Shown here one piece after another: positions 1-11,049 of a stretch of DNA of 64,000 bases (positions are counted from its first letter, which is position 1; every line of letters begins with the position of its first letter). The notes below the pieces were generated by a model that searched no databases, was not told where the DNA came from, and worked only from the letters and a program-made list of their open reading frames with translations. The position numbers and the translations under genes were made by a program. Origin of the DNA: Saururus chinensis (taxonomy: Eukaryota; Streptophyta; Magnoliopsida; Piperales; Saururaceae); assembly GCA_035235625.1 (NCBI GenBank), contig CP141142.1:14786995-14850994 (forward strand). Direction: 5' to 3'.

Positions 1-900
1 TCACAAATTCTTGTTAGCATGGATACAATAACACAAATTCAATGAATATCATCCCATCGATAACACGATAAAATTTGTAAGCGTGTAACTGAATACCAAT
101 GTTGAGTTATAACGTATATTGATTAAAACATTATCATCTAATGCAGATTGGGAGTACTGGTAGATTTCAACTTAACAAATTCATGTCACACATCATACAA
201 CATTTTAAAGGATGCTAAACAAAAAGTAGGAAAGCGACACAAGGATGGGGAACATCGATTAGGGTTGCCTTATCCACCCCACTTCATTAGTTGACAAGAA
301 GAAATTTCATGCCCATAGTTTTGTAGTCGTGTTCTTAGAAACACACTTTTTGATACATGTCATGTTATCATGTATAATCATATATGCATATCGTGTTATC
401 AATAACATGACCTAATTGGAGTCCGTATTATCGATAACACGATCTATTGATCAATGTATATTGTTCATATTGTCTGATGTATACATATCGTGTAATAGGA
501 AACTCGTTCAAATGGATAATGAGTTACTAATTGCACGATAAAAAATGGCTTACAAAGAACATAACAAACAGTTTTTGCAACTACTTATACATTGTAAGAG
601 ATAAAAAACATAGAAATGCACTGCAGAAATAATTATCATATTACATACTGAAAAAATATTAATACAAAATTGTCTAAGAAATGATAGATAATAAGTTGTG
701 TAAATGAATACATGATACTCTAATCCGTCGTTTGTCCAAGAAATAAAAATATTGTCTATTGTGTAATCAATATCATGATTCAGAAACACAATTGTCCAAT
801 GAAGGCACATATCATGTTAATTACAACACGATAAATGTATTTCATGTTATCGATAACATGACAAAAAAATAACTTATTCATACCTAAATTACCCCTTTAC
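1..900. mobile_element. MULE-derived segment with palindromic motifs (start of unit 1)
   Basis: No open gene is seen. Positions 1-200 match the interior of the MULE relic (compare 20,418 on, 34,922 on and 49,878 on). From about 200 the sequence switches to a stretch shared with 35,110-35,810 and, more distantly, with 59,600-60,780. It contains repeats of a palindrome centred on GTTATCGATAAC, including a perfect 18-bp case at 843-860. Relative to 59,600-60,780 it lacks about 700 bp that carry the Ulp1-like relic. I infer a decayed Mutator-like element with an internal deletion. Confidence 0.5.
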
Positions 901-1379
901 AAAGGATTAACGCCATTTTCTTTTGATTCCCTGGTCCGTGTACTCTACGCCAATTTCTGATGTAGCACTTACTTCACCTTCGGCTTCCTCTCGACAAAGA
1001 TAAAGCTTCAGATCTACGAGTAGATAACCAGTCAGCACCCACCTCCTGCCCCTCAAAGGAACCAAGCCGAAGGTTGGCGGGTAATGCTCCAGAGGTGGTG
1101 CCTAACATTGCAAAATCTTAGTTCCATTTCTAAAAAGTGACTAGTGAATGACGATATCCTAGTGTCCACTGCTGACTAGCGAGCTTCGACTATTGACATC
1201 CTACTGCCAACTTCCACCTTTGGACAGACAATTGTGAACTTCTTATATTAAGGAAATATAATTGCTATCCATTGCACACAATCATTGTCCACGAGCATAG
1301 TTTCATCAATCACCAAAAACATTGTGTCTAAGATTGGGACATTGATATAATGCCCAACTATGACTATCACGGTTGGCAT
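901..1379. other. Intergenic stretch, no recognisable gene
   Basis: Ordinary-composition DNA without a convincing open frame. It is conserved with 35,815-36,240 in unit 2, so it belongs to the duplicated unit. I see no coding signature or known repeat ends. Confidence 0.5.
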
Positions 1380-1941
1380 GGTGGTTGATAGGGGGGAGGT
1401 GGTGGATGGCAGAGCAGCAATAGACTAAAGGGGAGGGAGGGAGTGGGCCAGCTGGTTGCTAGTGAGTCAAGAAGGAGAGGGGAGGTGGGGTCGGAGTGGC
1501 AGCCAACAGGAAATTAGGTGGTGGTAGGCAGAATGGCAGCGAACTGGATGAGGGGAGGGAGTGGCTGGCTGCTGGAGAGTGGAGAGGGAGATGAGGGCGA
1601 GGGGAGAAGGGATTGGGCAGTGTCCAGCAGGGGAAGTAGGCGGGGGCCAGAGGGGAGGCATGGTCAAGGTGGTAGCCAGTGGGAGAGGAAGAGGTGGAGA
1701 GTAGAGTGGTGATAGACTAGCCCCTTGAAAGTGGAGAGGGATTGGGTAGGAGGGGTAGGGGTGGTGGCTCTGAGAGTGCAAAGTGGATAGGGATAGAGGG
1801 GCAGGGTTGGGGTAGCAGCTAGCGGGAAAGGAGGCGGTCGAGGGTGGAGTGGTGGCTTACTCTGGAAAAGAATGACAGAGTGGGTGGCCTCTTAGGAATG
1901 GAGAGGGAAATGAGGGAGAGCCAGTAATAGGAGGCAGCATC
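1380..1941. repeat. G-rich minisatellite-like tract, 5' part
   Basis: The plus strand is rich in GGGAG, GTGG and GGTGGTGG words with a loose repeat structure. The same tract occurs at 29,114-29,690 and 36,240-37,030. Apparent open frames on either strand are proline/serine or glycine/arginine low-complexity translations and are not believed to be genes. The solo LTR at 1,942-4,148 interrupts it; the remainder continues at 4,154. Confidence 0.7.
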
Positions 1942-2483
1942 TGTAACGACTCATTTTTTTATTACGTCTAACCTGAAAGGTTAGGCCTAATTGGATAATT
2001 TTGGGATAAATTTTAGAGGTTTTTAATAGTTTAAACCTTCATATTTGAGTAGAGCTCAAAGAAACGAGTGTAATGGATCAAAGAACGGGCGAAATAGAGG
2101 TCGGGACCGGAAGTTACGATATTCGAGAAACGTGCAATATAGGTGGGGCCCACTTAGAAAGAGCATGATTTATTACTTTAAGTGGGTTGGTATCGAAAGG
2201 CTCGTCGATACGAGTCCAACGGTACCAAAAACGCGCGAATCCGAATCCGGGGTAAGAAGTTACGCGCGTTTAAAGGTTTTCTTTAAAAAAATATATATAA
2301 AATGAAAATAAAAAGTATTGCGCGATGTGCGCGACGGACGCGCGCGCGACACACGCGATCGCGGCGCGCATAACGCGCTGCCGCGACGCGCAGTCGCCGC
2401 GCGTGTCACGCGCGGCGCGGGAAAACGGCGGGCGCCGCCATTTCTGGCGGCGCCGCGGTTTAAATTTGCAGCGCGCCGGGGCT

Positions 2484-2490
2484 TATATAA
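2484..2490 (+). promoter_or_regulatory. TATA box inside the solo LTR
   Basis: TATATAA lies just downstream of a strikingly GC-rich, CGCG-rich stretch (about 2,320-2,480) within an otherwise AT-rich LTR. Position and context fit the U3 promoter of a retrotransposon LTR. The transcription start is not determined. Confidence 0.55.
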
Positions 2491-2582
2491 ACCCCATTTG
2501 AGCTCTTTTTTCAGGCAGAACTTTTCTACCCCCGTTTCTGACCGTTCTGAGGCCGATTAAGGCCGTTCAAGACCCGTTTCCT

Positions 2583-3040
2583 ACTAAATCAAGTATGCTC
2601 TACGCAATGGAGCTGTCTGTTCTTCGAGTTGGAAACTGTATGATGAGGAAACGTCCCAAGACAAGAGGAGGTCCTACCCGTTATCTTTATGCACCGATGA
2701 ACTTCGTTTTCTCTGTTTCTGGACATCCCAACTCTGATTTAGTCGGTCCAAGAGGCGTTCTTGACTAAATCAAGTATGTTCTACGTGGTGGAGGGTTCCG
2801 TTTTCTGAGTTGGCAATCGTATAAAGAGGAAACGCCCCAAGACAAAGAAAGGTTCTACCCATACCGACAAACTTTGTTTTCTCTGTTTCTGGCCATCCCA
2901 ACTCCGATTTAGTTAGTCCAAGAGGCGTTCTTGACTAAATCAAGTATGTTCTATGCGATGGAGAGGTCTGTTCTTTGATTCGGCAACCGTATAAGGAGGA
3001 AATGCCCCGAGACAAGGAGAGGCTCCACCCGTGATCCTCG
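2583..3040 (+). repeat. Three tandem copies of a 170-181 bp repeat in the LTR
   Basis: Copies begin with ACTAAATCAAGTATG at 2,583, 2,764 and 2,934, giving periods of 181 and 170 bp; the third is partial. Each copy holds a GAGGAAACG(T/C)CCC-like core and, in the first two, a TTTCTCTGTTTCTGG block. They lie downstream of the TATA box, so they would be in the transcribed part of the LTR. Confidence 0.75.
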
Positions 3041-3369
3041 AGCAACGAACAAGAAAAATGGGCCCGAAGCAAGACGGGATTCTATCCGGAGTTACCAGGC
3101 TACATCAAGAGAAGTAATCCAGACTAGGGGAGGTTCTGTCCGCCGCTCACAGGCACAGAAAACGAGAAGAGTCTCCAGCAAGGAGAACATTTATACGTAG
3201 TCTTTCGGTACAAGACGAGGAACGTATGGAGGCTAGAGGAAGCTCCGTCTAATATCTTCGGATCTGAAGGGGAGGATGCTCGTGTGAGCAACTCCGTATA
3301 CCGCTACTATACAAGACATGAGGGCAATAAGCTTTTCTGATCTCCCGTTTTTATTATATAACGGCGTGT

Positions 3370-3600
3370 ATACTATGCTATGTGCCTATATGCCATGCTA
3401 TGTGCCTATATGCTATGATATGTGCCTATATGCTGTGCTATGTGCCCATATGTCATGCTATGTGCCTATATACTATGCTATGTGCCTATATGCCATGCTA
3501 TGTGCCTATATACTATACTATGTACCTATATGCCATGCTATGTGCCTATATACTATGCTATGTGCCTAGATGCCACGATGTATACTTATATGACGTATGT
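3370..3600 (+). repeat. 20-bp minisatellite inside the LTR
   Basis: About eleven tandem copies of a unit close to TGTGCCTATATGCCATGCTA, with single-base variants. Because 20 is not a multiple of three, the array rotates frame and reads open in all three plus-strand frames as Cys/Tyr/Met/Leu-rich peptides. This is a property of the repeat, not evidence of a gene. Confidence 0.85.
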
Positions 3601-4153
3601 GGTCTCGCGAGACGTGTAATTTGTGTTCTTGGTCTCGGCTCAGTGATAGAGCGAGACGTGTATGTGTAGTTTTGATCCCGCTTGGTGGTAGAGCGAGATG
3701 TACGTTTTTGGTTTATTAACTTCCGCTTAACTATGATATATGACGAGTTTTGTACACTCCGACTAAATATTCAGAGATATATATTTTATACGTATGATTT
3801 TGTGATGCTTGTTGTATGTAGTAGCCATTAGGCAGAACTACGTTCGGATCCGATTGTATTGGAATAATATCCAATACGTACGTAGGCAACCAACGGCAAG
3901 GCAACGTTGGCCCGATCCAAATCATTATAATAATATGTTTTATTCTGTTTTACACGCGACGAACTATGAAGCTTCGTTGTGTGTACGTGTTCGTTACAAC
4001 CTATGTCTACGTACGAGGAAGCCTTAAAGTTTCGTAGTGCGTAGACCAGCGTTGTACCTCTCGCACTCAGACGATGATTCCTGGCTCAAGGAAAGAGTAA
4101 ATTTCCTATTAGTGATTTTGTAGGCCCGGCTCGGGTCGGGTCGTCACAGCATC

Positions 4154-4340
4154 GTCTTGGCAGTTTATAGGAGAAGGAGGTGGTAAAGGGAGAGGGGAGG
4201 AGAGTTGAGGTGGTGACCGGTAGGAGCCCTAATGGAGGGGTGGACTAGTGGCCGTAGGGGAGGGAGGGAGTGGGTGGGTTGGAGAGTGGAGAGTGGCTGG
4301 AATTGTAAAAGGACTAGGGAGGGGGTACTATGATAAGAAA
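4154..4340. repeat. G-rich minisatellite-like tract, 3' part
   Basis: Continuation of the 1,380-1,941 tract on the far side of the solo LTR. It matches 36,844-37,030 and 29,461-29,660. Confidence 0.7.
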
Positions 4341-6260
4341 ATGGGGTTTCATCTCAGTCATTCATTTAAATGAATAATCAAAATTAGATTAAGATGTAAG
4401 AAAAAAAGAAAATTCGGTTGGGTTCAACTTCAGGTTTTCACAAGCTGGAACCAAGCAGAACAATAAATAAATTTATTCCGTAACTCATGAAACCAAACAA
4501 GAACAGAATAAGGAACCAAACTGAACCAAATCAACTTTTTGGTGCATCCCTACCTTTAAATGCAGTCCCTCACAACTAACTATGACAACTTGTAAGCTTA
4601 AAATCTCTTAAACTATTTTAAAGTGCCACTTTTTTCTTTTCCTTTTAGCCTACGAGAAACTATCTAAAAAGGTAAATATTTTTTTTTAACTTAAGGACAA
4701 GCTGAACGGCTTATCAGGATTTTTGTGACCATGTGAACGGCTTATCAGGATTTTTGTGACCATGTCCTAACTATTGTTTTGTGAAAAATGTGTATGATAT
4801 AGACAAACCGAGAAAAATAAAGTATTTTTAGCTTGTAATTAATTACAAGATTTATCTTCCCTTTTTATAAAAAATTAAGTGATTTTGTTTTATTCAACGA
4901 GCCTAATTCCTAAATATTCTAATGAGATTTTGAAATCAAATTAGCAAGCAAAAACAAAAGAATTTTTATACAGAAACCCAACTAGAAGAAAACCACATGA
5001 CACTCTATCTAGATCAACTATATACATTATGTAAAATTAAGATTCTAACATTATTCATTACAAAGAAAAGAGACTCATTTTTATTCAAATGATTGGTTCT
5101 TCACACCATTCTTAAATTTTAAATCAATCTCATTGGTTGTTTACTTGCACTAGTTCAATCTTCTTCTATTTGTGCTTTATAATCAATGTAGATATTTTAT
5201 CTCTTCCTTTAAAATAAATCTTTTATTGTCCTTGATATTCTCAACAACAATATTTAACAAATAACATGTGTTACATGTGTTTTTGTACCCCCATCTAATC
5301 TCTAAAGACACTTTTGATTAAAGGGGACACTTTCATCCTTTAAAAAATTAATTCATTAAAAAAGTCCATTAGAACAACTTCACGCAAGTTCTTTAATTTT
5401 TCAAATCCTTTTATCTTCATTTCATCACGTCCCAAACCTTTTTTTATAGACTTTCCGAAGTCTTATAGGGAACATGACTCTAACTATGAATCCAACTCAA
5501 ACCGGAAAAGCCTAAACTAGAAAACTCTACGCTCCATCAATCGATCGTTCAAGAGGGTGATTGATTGGTTCGCATCCTATGACATTACGACTCTTATATC
5601 AATTAATCTCTCGACATACAATCAATTAATGAACTCTTAGTTTCACTTAAAAAATGGAGTTTTCAGGTCTTGATCAATCATTTTCATAAGTGATCTATCA
5701 ATCTTCTATGTTTTAGATATTTTGCTACAATTCATAACGAATTGATCTTTCTTGTTAAGTGATCAATTGCTTTGAGTAGGTTTTTCATTTTTCAATATTA
5801 AAGTATATAAATGTGATGTGTGAAGTGTTTAAACATGACAAAACATAGATTAAAGTCTTGCTTTAGCTTCATCTATAGACTTACACTAACTCTAAATTAT
5901 ACATCAATGACAATATTTTGATCACGGAAATAAACTAATATATGACATAAAAACACTTATATTCTTAGACTAACCCAACCCTATTAAAGGCGGACTTAAA
6001 ATTTTTAAGCCTGACAAGAAGTCTAGGCCCAAACATTTATAACCCTAACCCATATTTTTCCTCACTAAGTAGGGTCGAGCTAGTCGGCCGACCCATAAAA
6101 GCATCACCCCTAGCCACAAGTGCACTTGTCCATTGTCATAAATATGTCGGTTAGCAAATGTACTTTTTTATTGCAATACGGAAAATGTTAATTGCGGTTA
6201 TTGTTTGTTTTTTTATCTTTGCGCAATAAGGTACTTATTACTCACCCTGATCAGTACTAG
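4341..6260. other. AT-rich upstream region of TPS copy 1
   Basis: No open gene is seen. The stretch is colinear with 29,690-31,590 and 37,030-38,720, so it is part of the duplicated unit. It contains a local 31-bp tandem duplication at 4,703-4,764 that is single in unit 2. A zone at 5,535-5,780 is dense in GATC, CGAT and CAATC words. Confidence 0.6.
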
Positions 6261-6526
6261 GCTGTTTGTATCACGTGTATTTGTCAATTGTCATGGAACA
6301 TGTGACTTAGAAGAACATGTGACTTAGAAATTAAACATCATCATTGATTACCCATGAGCATAATATCACGTGGAAAGCAAAGATAGGAACCCTTGAACAA
6401 GTGGCAAAAGACATTTGCCTAGTATTGTTGTCACGGACATCCACTCTATATATGTGTCTCCTTTGATTAAGTTTAACAGTATCAAGTGTAAAGACCCCAG
6501 ATCAGCACTACTGTCTCATAAAACCA
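6261..6526 (+). promoter_or_regulatory. Promoter of TPS copy 1 (two G-boxes and TATA box)
   Basis: Two CACGTG G-boxes lie at 6,272-6,277 and 6,367-6,372. A TATATAT box lies at 6,447-6,453, about 75 bp before the ATG at 6,527. In plants CACGTG binds bHLH (MYC) and bZIP factors, and terpene synthase promoters are commonly jasmonate- or ABA-responsive through such sites; regulation here is inference. The same arrangement survives in unit 3 (31,593, 31,673, 31,752), while in unit 2 it is deleted. Confidence 0.6.
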
Positions 6527-7087
6527 ATGGCTGTCTTTTCTTGTAATCTATCTTTTCCAGTCTATTCTTTATTTCTCAGAGCTCAATTTTGGAACTATCA
6601 AAAACAGAAATCAGCAGCAAAAAATGTTACCAGGGGCTTCAAACAAAGCATTGGCAAGCAGCAAGAGACAAATTCTATCTCATGTCCATTAGTATTGGTA
6701 CCACATTTTCTGAATCTATGGAAATTTTCATTAGTCTCAACAACCATCATCCCAGCAATAAGTTAAAGGTAAACTCTATTGTGCATGACTTCTGCTTATA
6801 ATTACCTTTTGTTGCAGGATGAGATGGTGGCTGATGTTAGGAGCTTGATCATTAATGAAAATGGTGCAACTAGAAGCATTGTTATTATCGATATGCTCCA
6901 ACGCTTAGGCATTAGCTACTACTTCAAGGAGGAAATTGAAGATGTTTTGGTTCCTTTATCGCAAAAGGTTGCTGATATTATGGATGATGACTTGTTTTGG
7001 ATTGCAATGTCCTTTAGACTACTAAGGCAAAATGGAAAGTATTTACCTGCGGCAAGTAGGTTGATAATTCTTATCGTGGATGTGTTG

Positions 7088-7156
<69 letters not shown>
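7088..7156. repeat. (TA)n microsatellite in TPS copy 1 intron 2
   Basis: About 34 TA dinucleotides directly downstream of exon 2. The homologous tract in unit 2 (38,771-38,794) is shorter and marks the edge of the deletion that removed exons 1-2 there. Confidence 0.95.
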
Positions 7157-7158
<2 letters not shown>

Positions 7159-7670
7159 AAAAAGAGAGGCATGTTTAAAAGATCATGGGCTCACACACGA
7201 CTCTATGGACTCTTGAATTTATACCCAATAGTGGATGGGCAATCAAATTTTAATTCAATGGTCCAAAGCAACTAGGCTCATGCAGTCGCTCGTGAGCCCA
7301 AGCTCTTTTACACTATATATTTAGTTTAAAAGTACCTAGGCTCATACACAATGGCAAAATGCTACTTCATCACTCTCGCAGCATTAATAAGTGGGGCTCA
7401 CTTTTATAAACCCTACTCGTCAATATTATAAAAAAGATAAAAAGTAATATTTTAACGTGAGAATCATCACGTCGTTATCAGTAAAGTTGAAAAGTGCCCA
7501 GGTGTGCTTCTAAGCCGTCGCCCTCTGCTACTCTATATTGACGGGATTGATTTCCTCAATGCCATCTCAATCCCGTGGCCAATATGCACTAAATGTTTGA
7601 CCACACTTATTTTGGCTCTAGGGATAGCCCACTACATGGAATGTAAATGTGTTAACAGGTAACATAAATA

Positions 7671-7837
7671 AGAGTAATGCTATTCTGACGTTAATAAATC
7701 AACGTCAAAAAGTTACTTCTTTATTTTAAAACTATTAATGAGTGGGGTCTATTTTTATGAGTCTCACTTATCAATAGTTTTAAAATGATAAAGTAGCTTT
7801 TTGATGTTGATTTTTCAACGTCACAAAAGCATTTTTC
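7671..7837. mobile_element. Foldback MITE in TPS copy 1 intron 2
   Basis: The two halves are near-complementary: the left arm (AATGCTATTCTGACGTT...) pairs with the right arm ending in ...AACGTCACAAAAGCATT, joined through a short loop. It is flanked by imperfect 8-bp duplications CATAAATA (7,663-7,670) and CATAAGTA (7,838-7,845). The unit 2 intron at about 39,410 reads straight through with no insertion. An 8-9 bp duplication fits a hAT- or Mutator-type MITE; the superfamily is not settled. Confidence 0.75.
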
Positions 7838-10800
7838 CATAAGTAATTTATTACTTCAGAGGGCCTTCGCAACAAGGGGCCCACCAAAATAGGTCTCATT
7901 GAGACGTGGGTTTCCCCATATAAAATGCTGAGGTAGATGGGTCGAACGAGCCCTTTGTTGTTACCGGGAATTAATCCCAATATAAGGGTTAGTTGAGGAT
8001 ATTTTAGAGTAATCCCAATATATTAGAATAAATGCCTTAATAATTGGCTGCCTTTTATGGATTGTATTTTTTGTTTTTGATCAGTTCCATTTTTACCTGA
8101 TTAAGCAGATGTTTTTAAGCAGTTCACTGATGGGAAGGGGAGATTTCACCCACAACTATGGAATGATGCCAGAGGGCTGTTGGCCTTGTACGAGGCTTCA
8201 CAACTTGGAATTGAAGGAGAGGATATTCTAGACAAGGCAAAAGAGTTTTCAATGGAACGACTGCAATCTTCAACACTTTTCATGTTTTCATTGGAGTTAC
8301 TTCCAATGCTCAATGCTATGCGGTACATCCATACTGTGCGACCAACAGACGGAACTACTAGCCTTTTTGTTGAATTGACCAAGCTAGACTTTGACATGTG
8401 CAGGTCCTTGCATCAGAATAAATGGCAACAGGTCTCAAGGTACGTCAATTTTATTGCAACTACGATTATGATTACTTTGTTTTCAAACTGTTGGTGAAAT
8501 GCTTTTCTTCTTTTTTGATTTTAGATGGTGGAGAGACTTGGGCATAAGGCAAGAACTAAGCTTTGCTAGGGACGAGTTGATGGAATGGTTCATATGGTCT
8601 CTAGCAACATGCTCCGACCCGAGATTATCAAATTATAGGGTGGAACTGACCAAGATCTTTGCACTACTATTTATTGTGGATGACTTATTTGATGTGTATG
8701 GAACACTTGACCAGCTGATTCTATTTACTGAAGCAGTCAACAGGTAAGAGATCTCAAATACTATCTCGTTCCCACTTTAATAGTCCAGAATAGTTTATTT
8801 TGGAAAATCAACTAGCACTATTAAAGTAGGACAGAGAGAATATAACTGTTCATAGGCTAACGGAAGTGTTAATTAAAGCTCAAGCTGTTAGGGATCGATT
8901 GGACTAAATTAATTATACTTGTTCATATTAATAACAGTAATACTTATTACAAATCATTGCGAGTGAACACACCATGGGTCCAAAAACAGACAACATAAAA
9001 CTTTGCTTTCTATACAATATTGCTAGATAAGTGTACATACTTATGGCTGTCCTAAAACATTTTGAACTCGCCAGTCGGGTCCTGTCTTTTAATGGATGTT
9101 AACGTTCTTATTACATATTTCTTACATCAAAACCTTACTCCACCCTTGGATTTGATAGGAAGAAGTCAGTCTCAGGTCATAATAAGTGGATTCAATTTTT
9201 TCGGTCCAATCTAAGGGTTGAATAAAGTTTTGGTATAGTTAGAGTGCAGTCCGAATAATAACATTTTCCTTTTCAAAATAGAAAATAATATTTCTACGCT
9301 ACTTTCTATGTACTAAAACTTTACTCCTGCCCAAGATTAAAAAAAGTTGACCTTCCTATTGTCACATAAAACTACCTTTCTAAGTCCAATCAAAGGACAT
9401 TAATCTTTTATAGTAGAAAAAGCAAAATCAAAATATCAACATCCTTTTAAATATATTCTTCCTTTTTAATATATTGGTGTTATTCAGATGGGACGTGGAT
9501 GCAACTGATGGGCTCCCACAATGCATGAGGATGATCTTTTCAGTTCTTTCTAATACAATTGAGCATATATATATCTCGCCTGATCATGAAAGAACATAGC
9601 TGGGATCCCACACCTGTGTTAAGGAAATCGGTAATATACTAAATTGCCAACATGGAGAAAGACTCATATAGTGCTAGATCTTGGTGCTGTTTTTTATAAT
9701 AACAAAAATGTTAGATCTGATTGTAAAAATCACCGTTTATATCAGTCACCACCGTATCCTGACACGGTGGTCTCCCGCAAATCAACGAATGGAAGCACCC
9801 TGTGGGTTTTGCAGTGTCGTTTTTGTAATGAGGTATATGTTTGCTCTTTTATAATTGAGTACATCTAATGCATTATAACTCCCTTTTTACATTTAGTGGG
9901 CGACTCTATGGAAGGCATTTCTACAGGAGGCAAGATGGTTTACTAGTGGGAAGGTGCCACATAGTCCTGAGTTCCTAGAAACGATTAGTTCAGGTGCTCC
10001 AGTCATATTGGCTCATTTGCTTTGCATGTTGGAGGAAAAGCTTTGCAGCGATGCTGTAGAAGATCATGTAAAAGACATGCCAGCTTTAATCTCATGCCCA
10101 GCTGCAATCCTCTGCTTGTGGGATGACTTAAATAATGCAAAGGTACGGTTTCAGCGCTTCCTAGTTGCAACATTATAAATACGTCTTTCGTGAAAAAACA
10201 AATAAAAAATGGCTTAAACATTAGATCAAGCAGCATACGCTACCTTTCGTGTACTTGGAGTTTGTAGTTGAGAGCCATTCTAAGCTTTGGTAGAGGTGGG
10301 ACTGAGGATTGAAAGTGGACCAGAAACATAAGGAGCCAAACTTTTTGGTAATTTGAAAATTTTGACCAGCAGTTAGATAGTTGTGGAACCAATTGAGATA
10401 TAGATACCACCTTTGACCCATCTCATTGGGGTCATTCTAGTAAATTTGGCTCATCCATTTCACGTCATTAAATTCAACTATTAAAACACGGTGAAATTTT
10501 AACCGGCCCTCACAAGTGACCGAAAATGTACATGAACCCTACCTTCGTGTTTATCCATCTGGAGTATGCCAATGAACGGGCCTGCACCCTCCTCTATTAA
10601 CAATAAAACCCTCGACCTAGATTTCAGTGGGATAAAATATGTAGGCCTCACACAAAGCTCAGTTGAACCAAAACTAGTTGGCGGGTTGTTACGGACATAT
10701 TTGTTGGGTATTATCTTCTTTCCTCCTCTACTAACAATATTTTTCTCTATATTTGAAGTACAAAAACCAAGAAGGTTGCGATGGATCATTTGTGGATTGC

Positions 10801-11049
10801 TACTTGAAAGAAGCTGGCAGCTCATCGTCTCGTGGCGCTGCAGATAGACATATCATGTATTTGATCAACAGAGAATGGAAGAAACTAAACGAATGCCTAT
10901 TTTCTAAGCATTTCACTTCCCATTCAATCAAGGCTTCTCTAAACATGGCTCGAATGACACATTATGCATTTAATAACAATGATGCTCCCCGAGAAGTTGC
11001 TGTACAAGTGCATTTTAATTTGCTGCATGAGGATAATATCAATGTATGA

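Larger units (their letters stand above)
1942..4148 (+). mobile_element. Solo LTR of an LTR retrotransposon
   Basis: A 2,207-bp insertion begins TGTAACGAC and ends GTCGTCACA, the TG...CA ends expected of an LTR. It is flanked by a perfect 5-bp duplication GCATC at 1,937-1,941 and 4,149-4,153. The paralogous site in unit 2 (36,839-36,843) holds a single GCATC and no insertion, so the boundaries are firm. There is no gag, pol, primer-binding site or second LTR inside, so a solo LTR left by LTR-LTR recombination is the simplest reading. Inside are a GC-rich segment followed by a TATA box, three copies of a 170-181 bp repeat, and a 20-bp minisatellite. Ty3-type affiliation is only inferred from the terminal sequence. 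Confidence 0.87.
6527..11049 (+). pseudogene. Terpene synthase pseudogene, copy 1 (seven exons, frameshifted)
   Basis: Class I plant terpene synthase relic (TPS-b/g-like; subfamily uncertain). The family ionises prenyl diphosphates using Mg2+. Exons: 1, 6,527-6,768; 2, 6,818-7,055; 3, 8,109-8,439; 4, 8,525-8,743; 5, 9,488-9,630; 6, 9,897-10,142; 7, 10,759-11,049 with TGA. Family hallmarks are IDMLQRLGISYYF in exon 2, RWWRDLG and [10 protein letters not shown] (the DDxxD motif) in exon 4, and LWDDLNNAK at the end of exon 6. Lesions: the first ATG frame (Ser/Lys-rich, transit-peptide-like) is out of frame with exon 2, and only an ATG at 6,589 is in frame; exon 3 has lost a net 42 bp; exon 5 carries a 4-bp TA expansion (143 bp against 139 in copy 2) that runs into a TAG; exon 6 lacks 6 bp. 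The second metal motif reads DDLNNAK-YK, losing both Ser and Glu. Intron 1 is only 49 bp. It is a pseudogene as read, although transcripts are possible. Confidence 0.88.

Noticed and set aside
1467..1781. Proline/serine-rich minus-strand frame in the G-rich tract, also at 29,202-29,693 and 36,411-37,044
   Set aside because: The tract is a degenerate minisatellite and the frames are not conserved in register between copies.
3370..3600. Possible CRISPR-like array
   Set aside because: The units are directly adjacent with no spacers, and the context is a plant LTR.
3318..3669. Cys/Tyr/Met-rich open frames
   Set aside because: Three overlapping frames generated by a 20-bp minisatellite whose period is not a multiple of three.
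4541..4552. hAT-like right end (GGTGCATCCCTA) upstream of TPS copy 1, repeated near 37,169
   Set aside because: No matching left inverted end or 8-bp duplication could be found in the flanking sequence.
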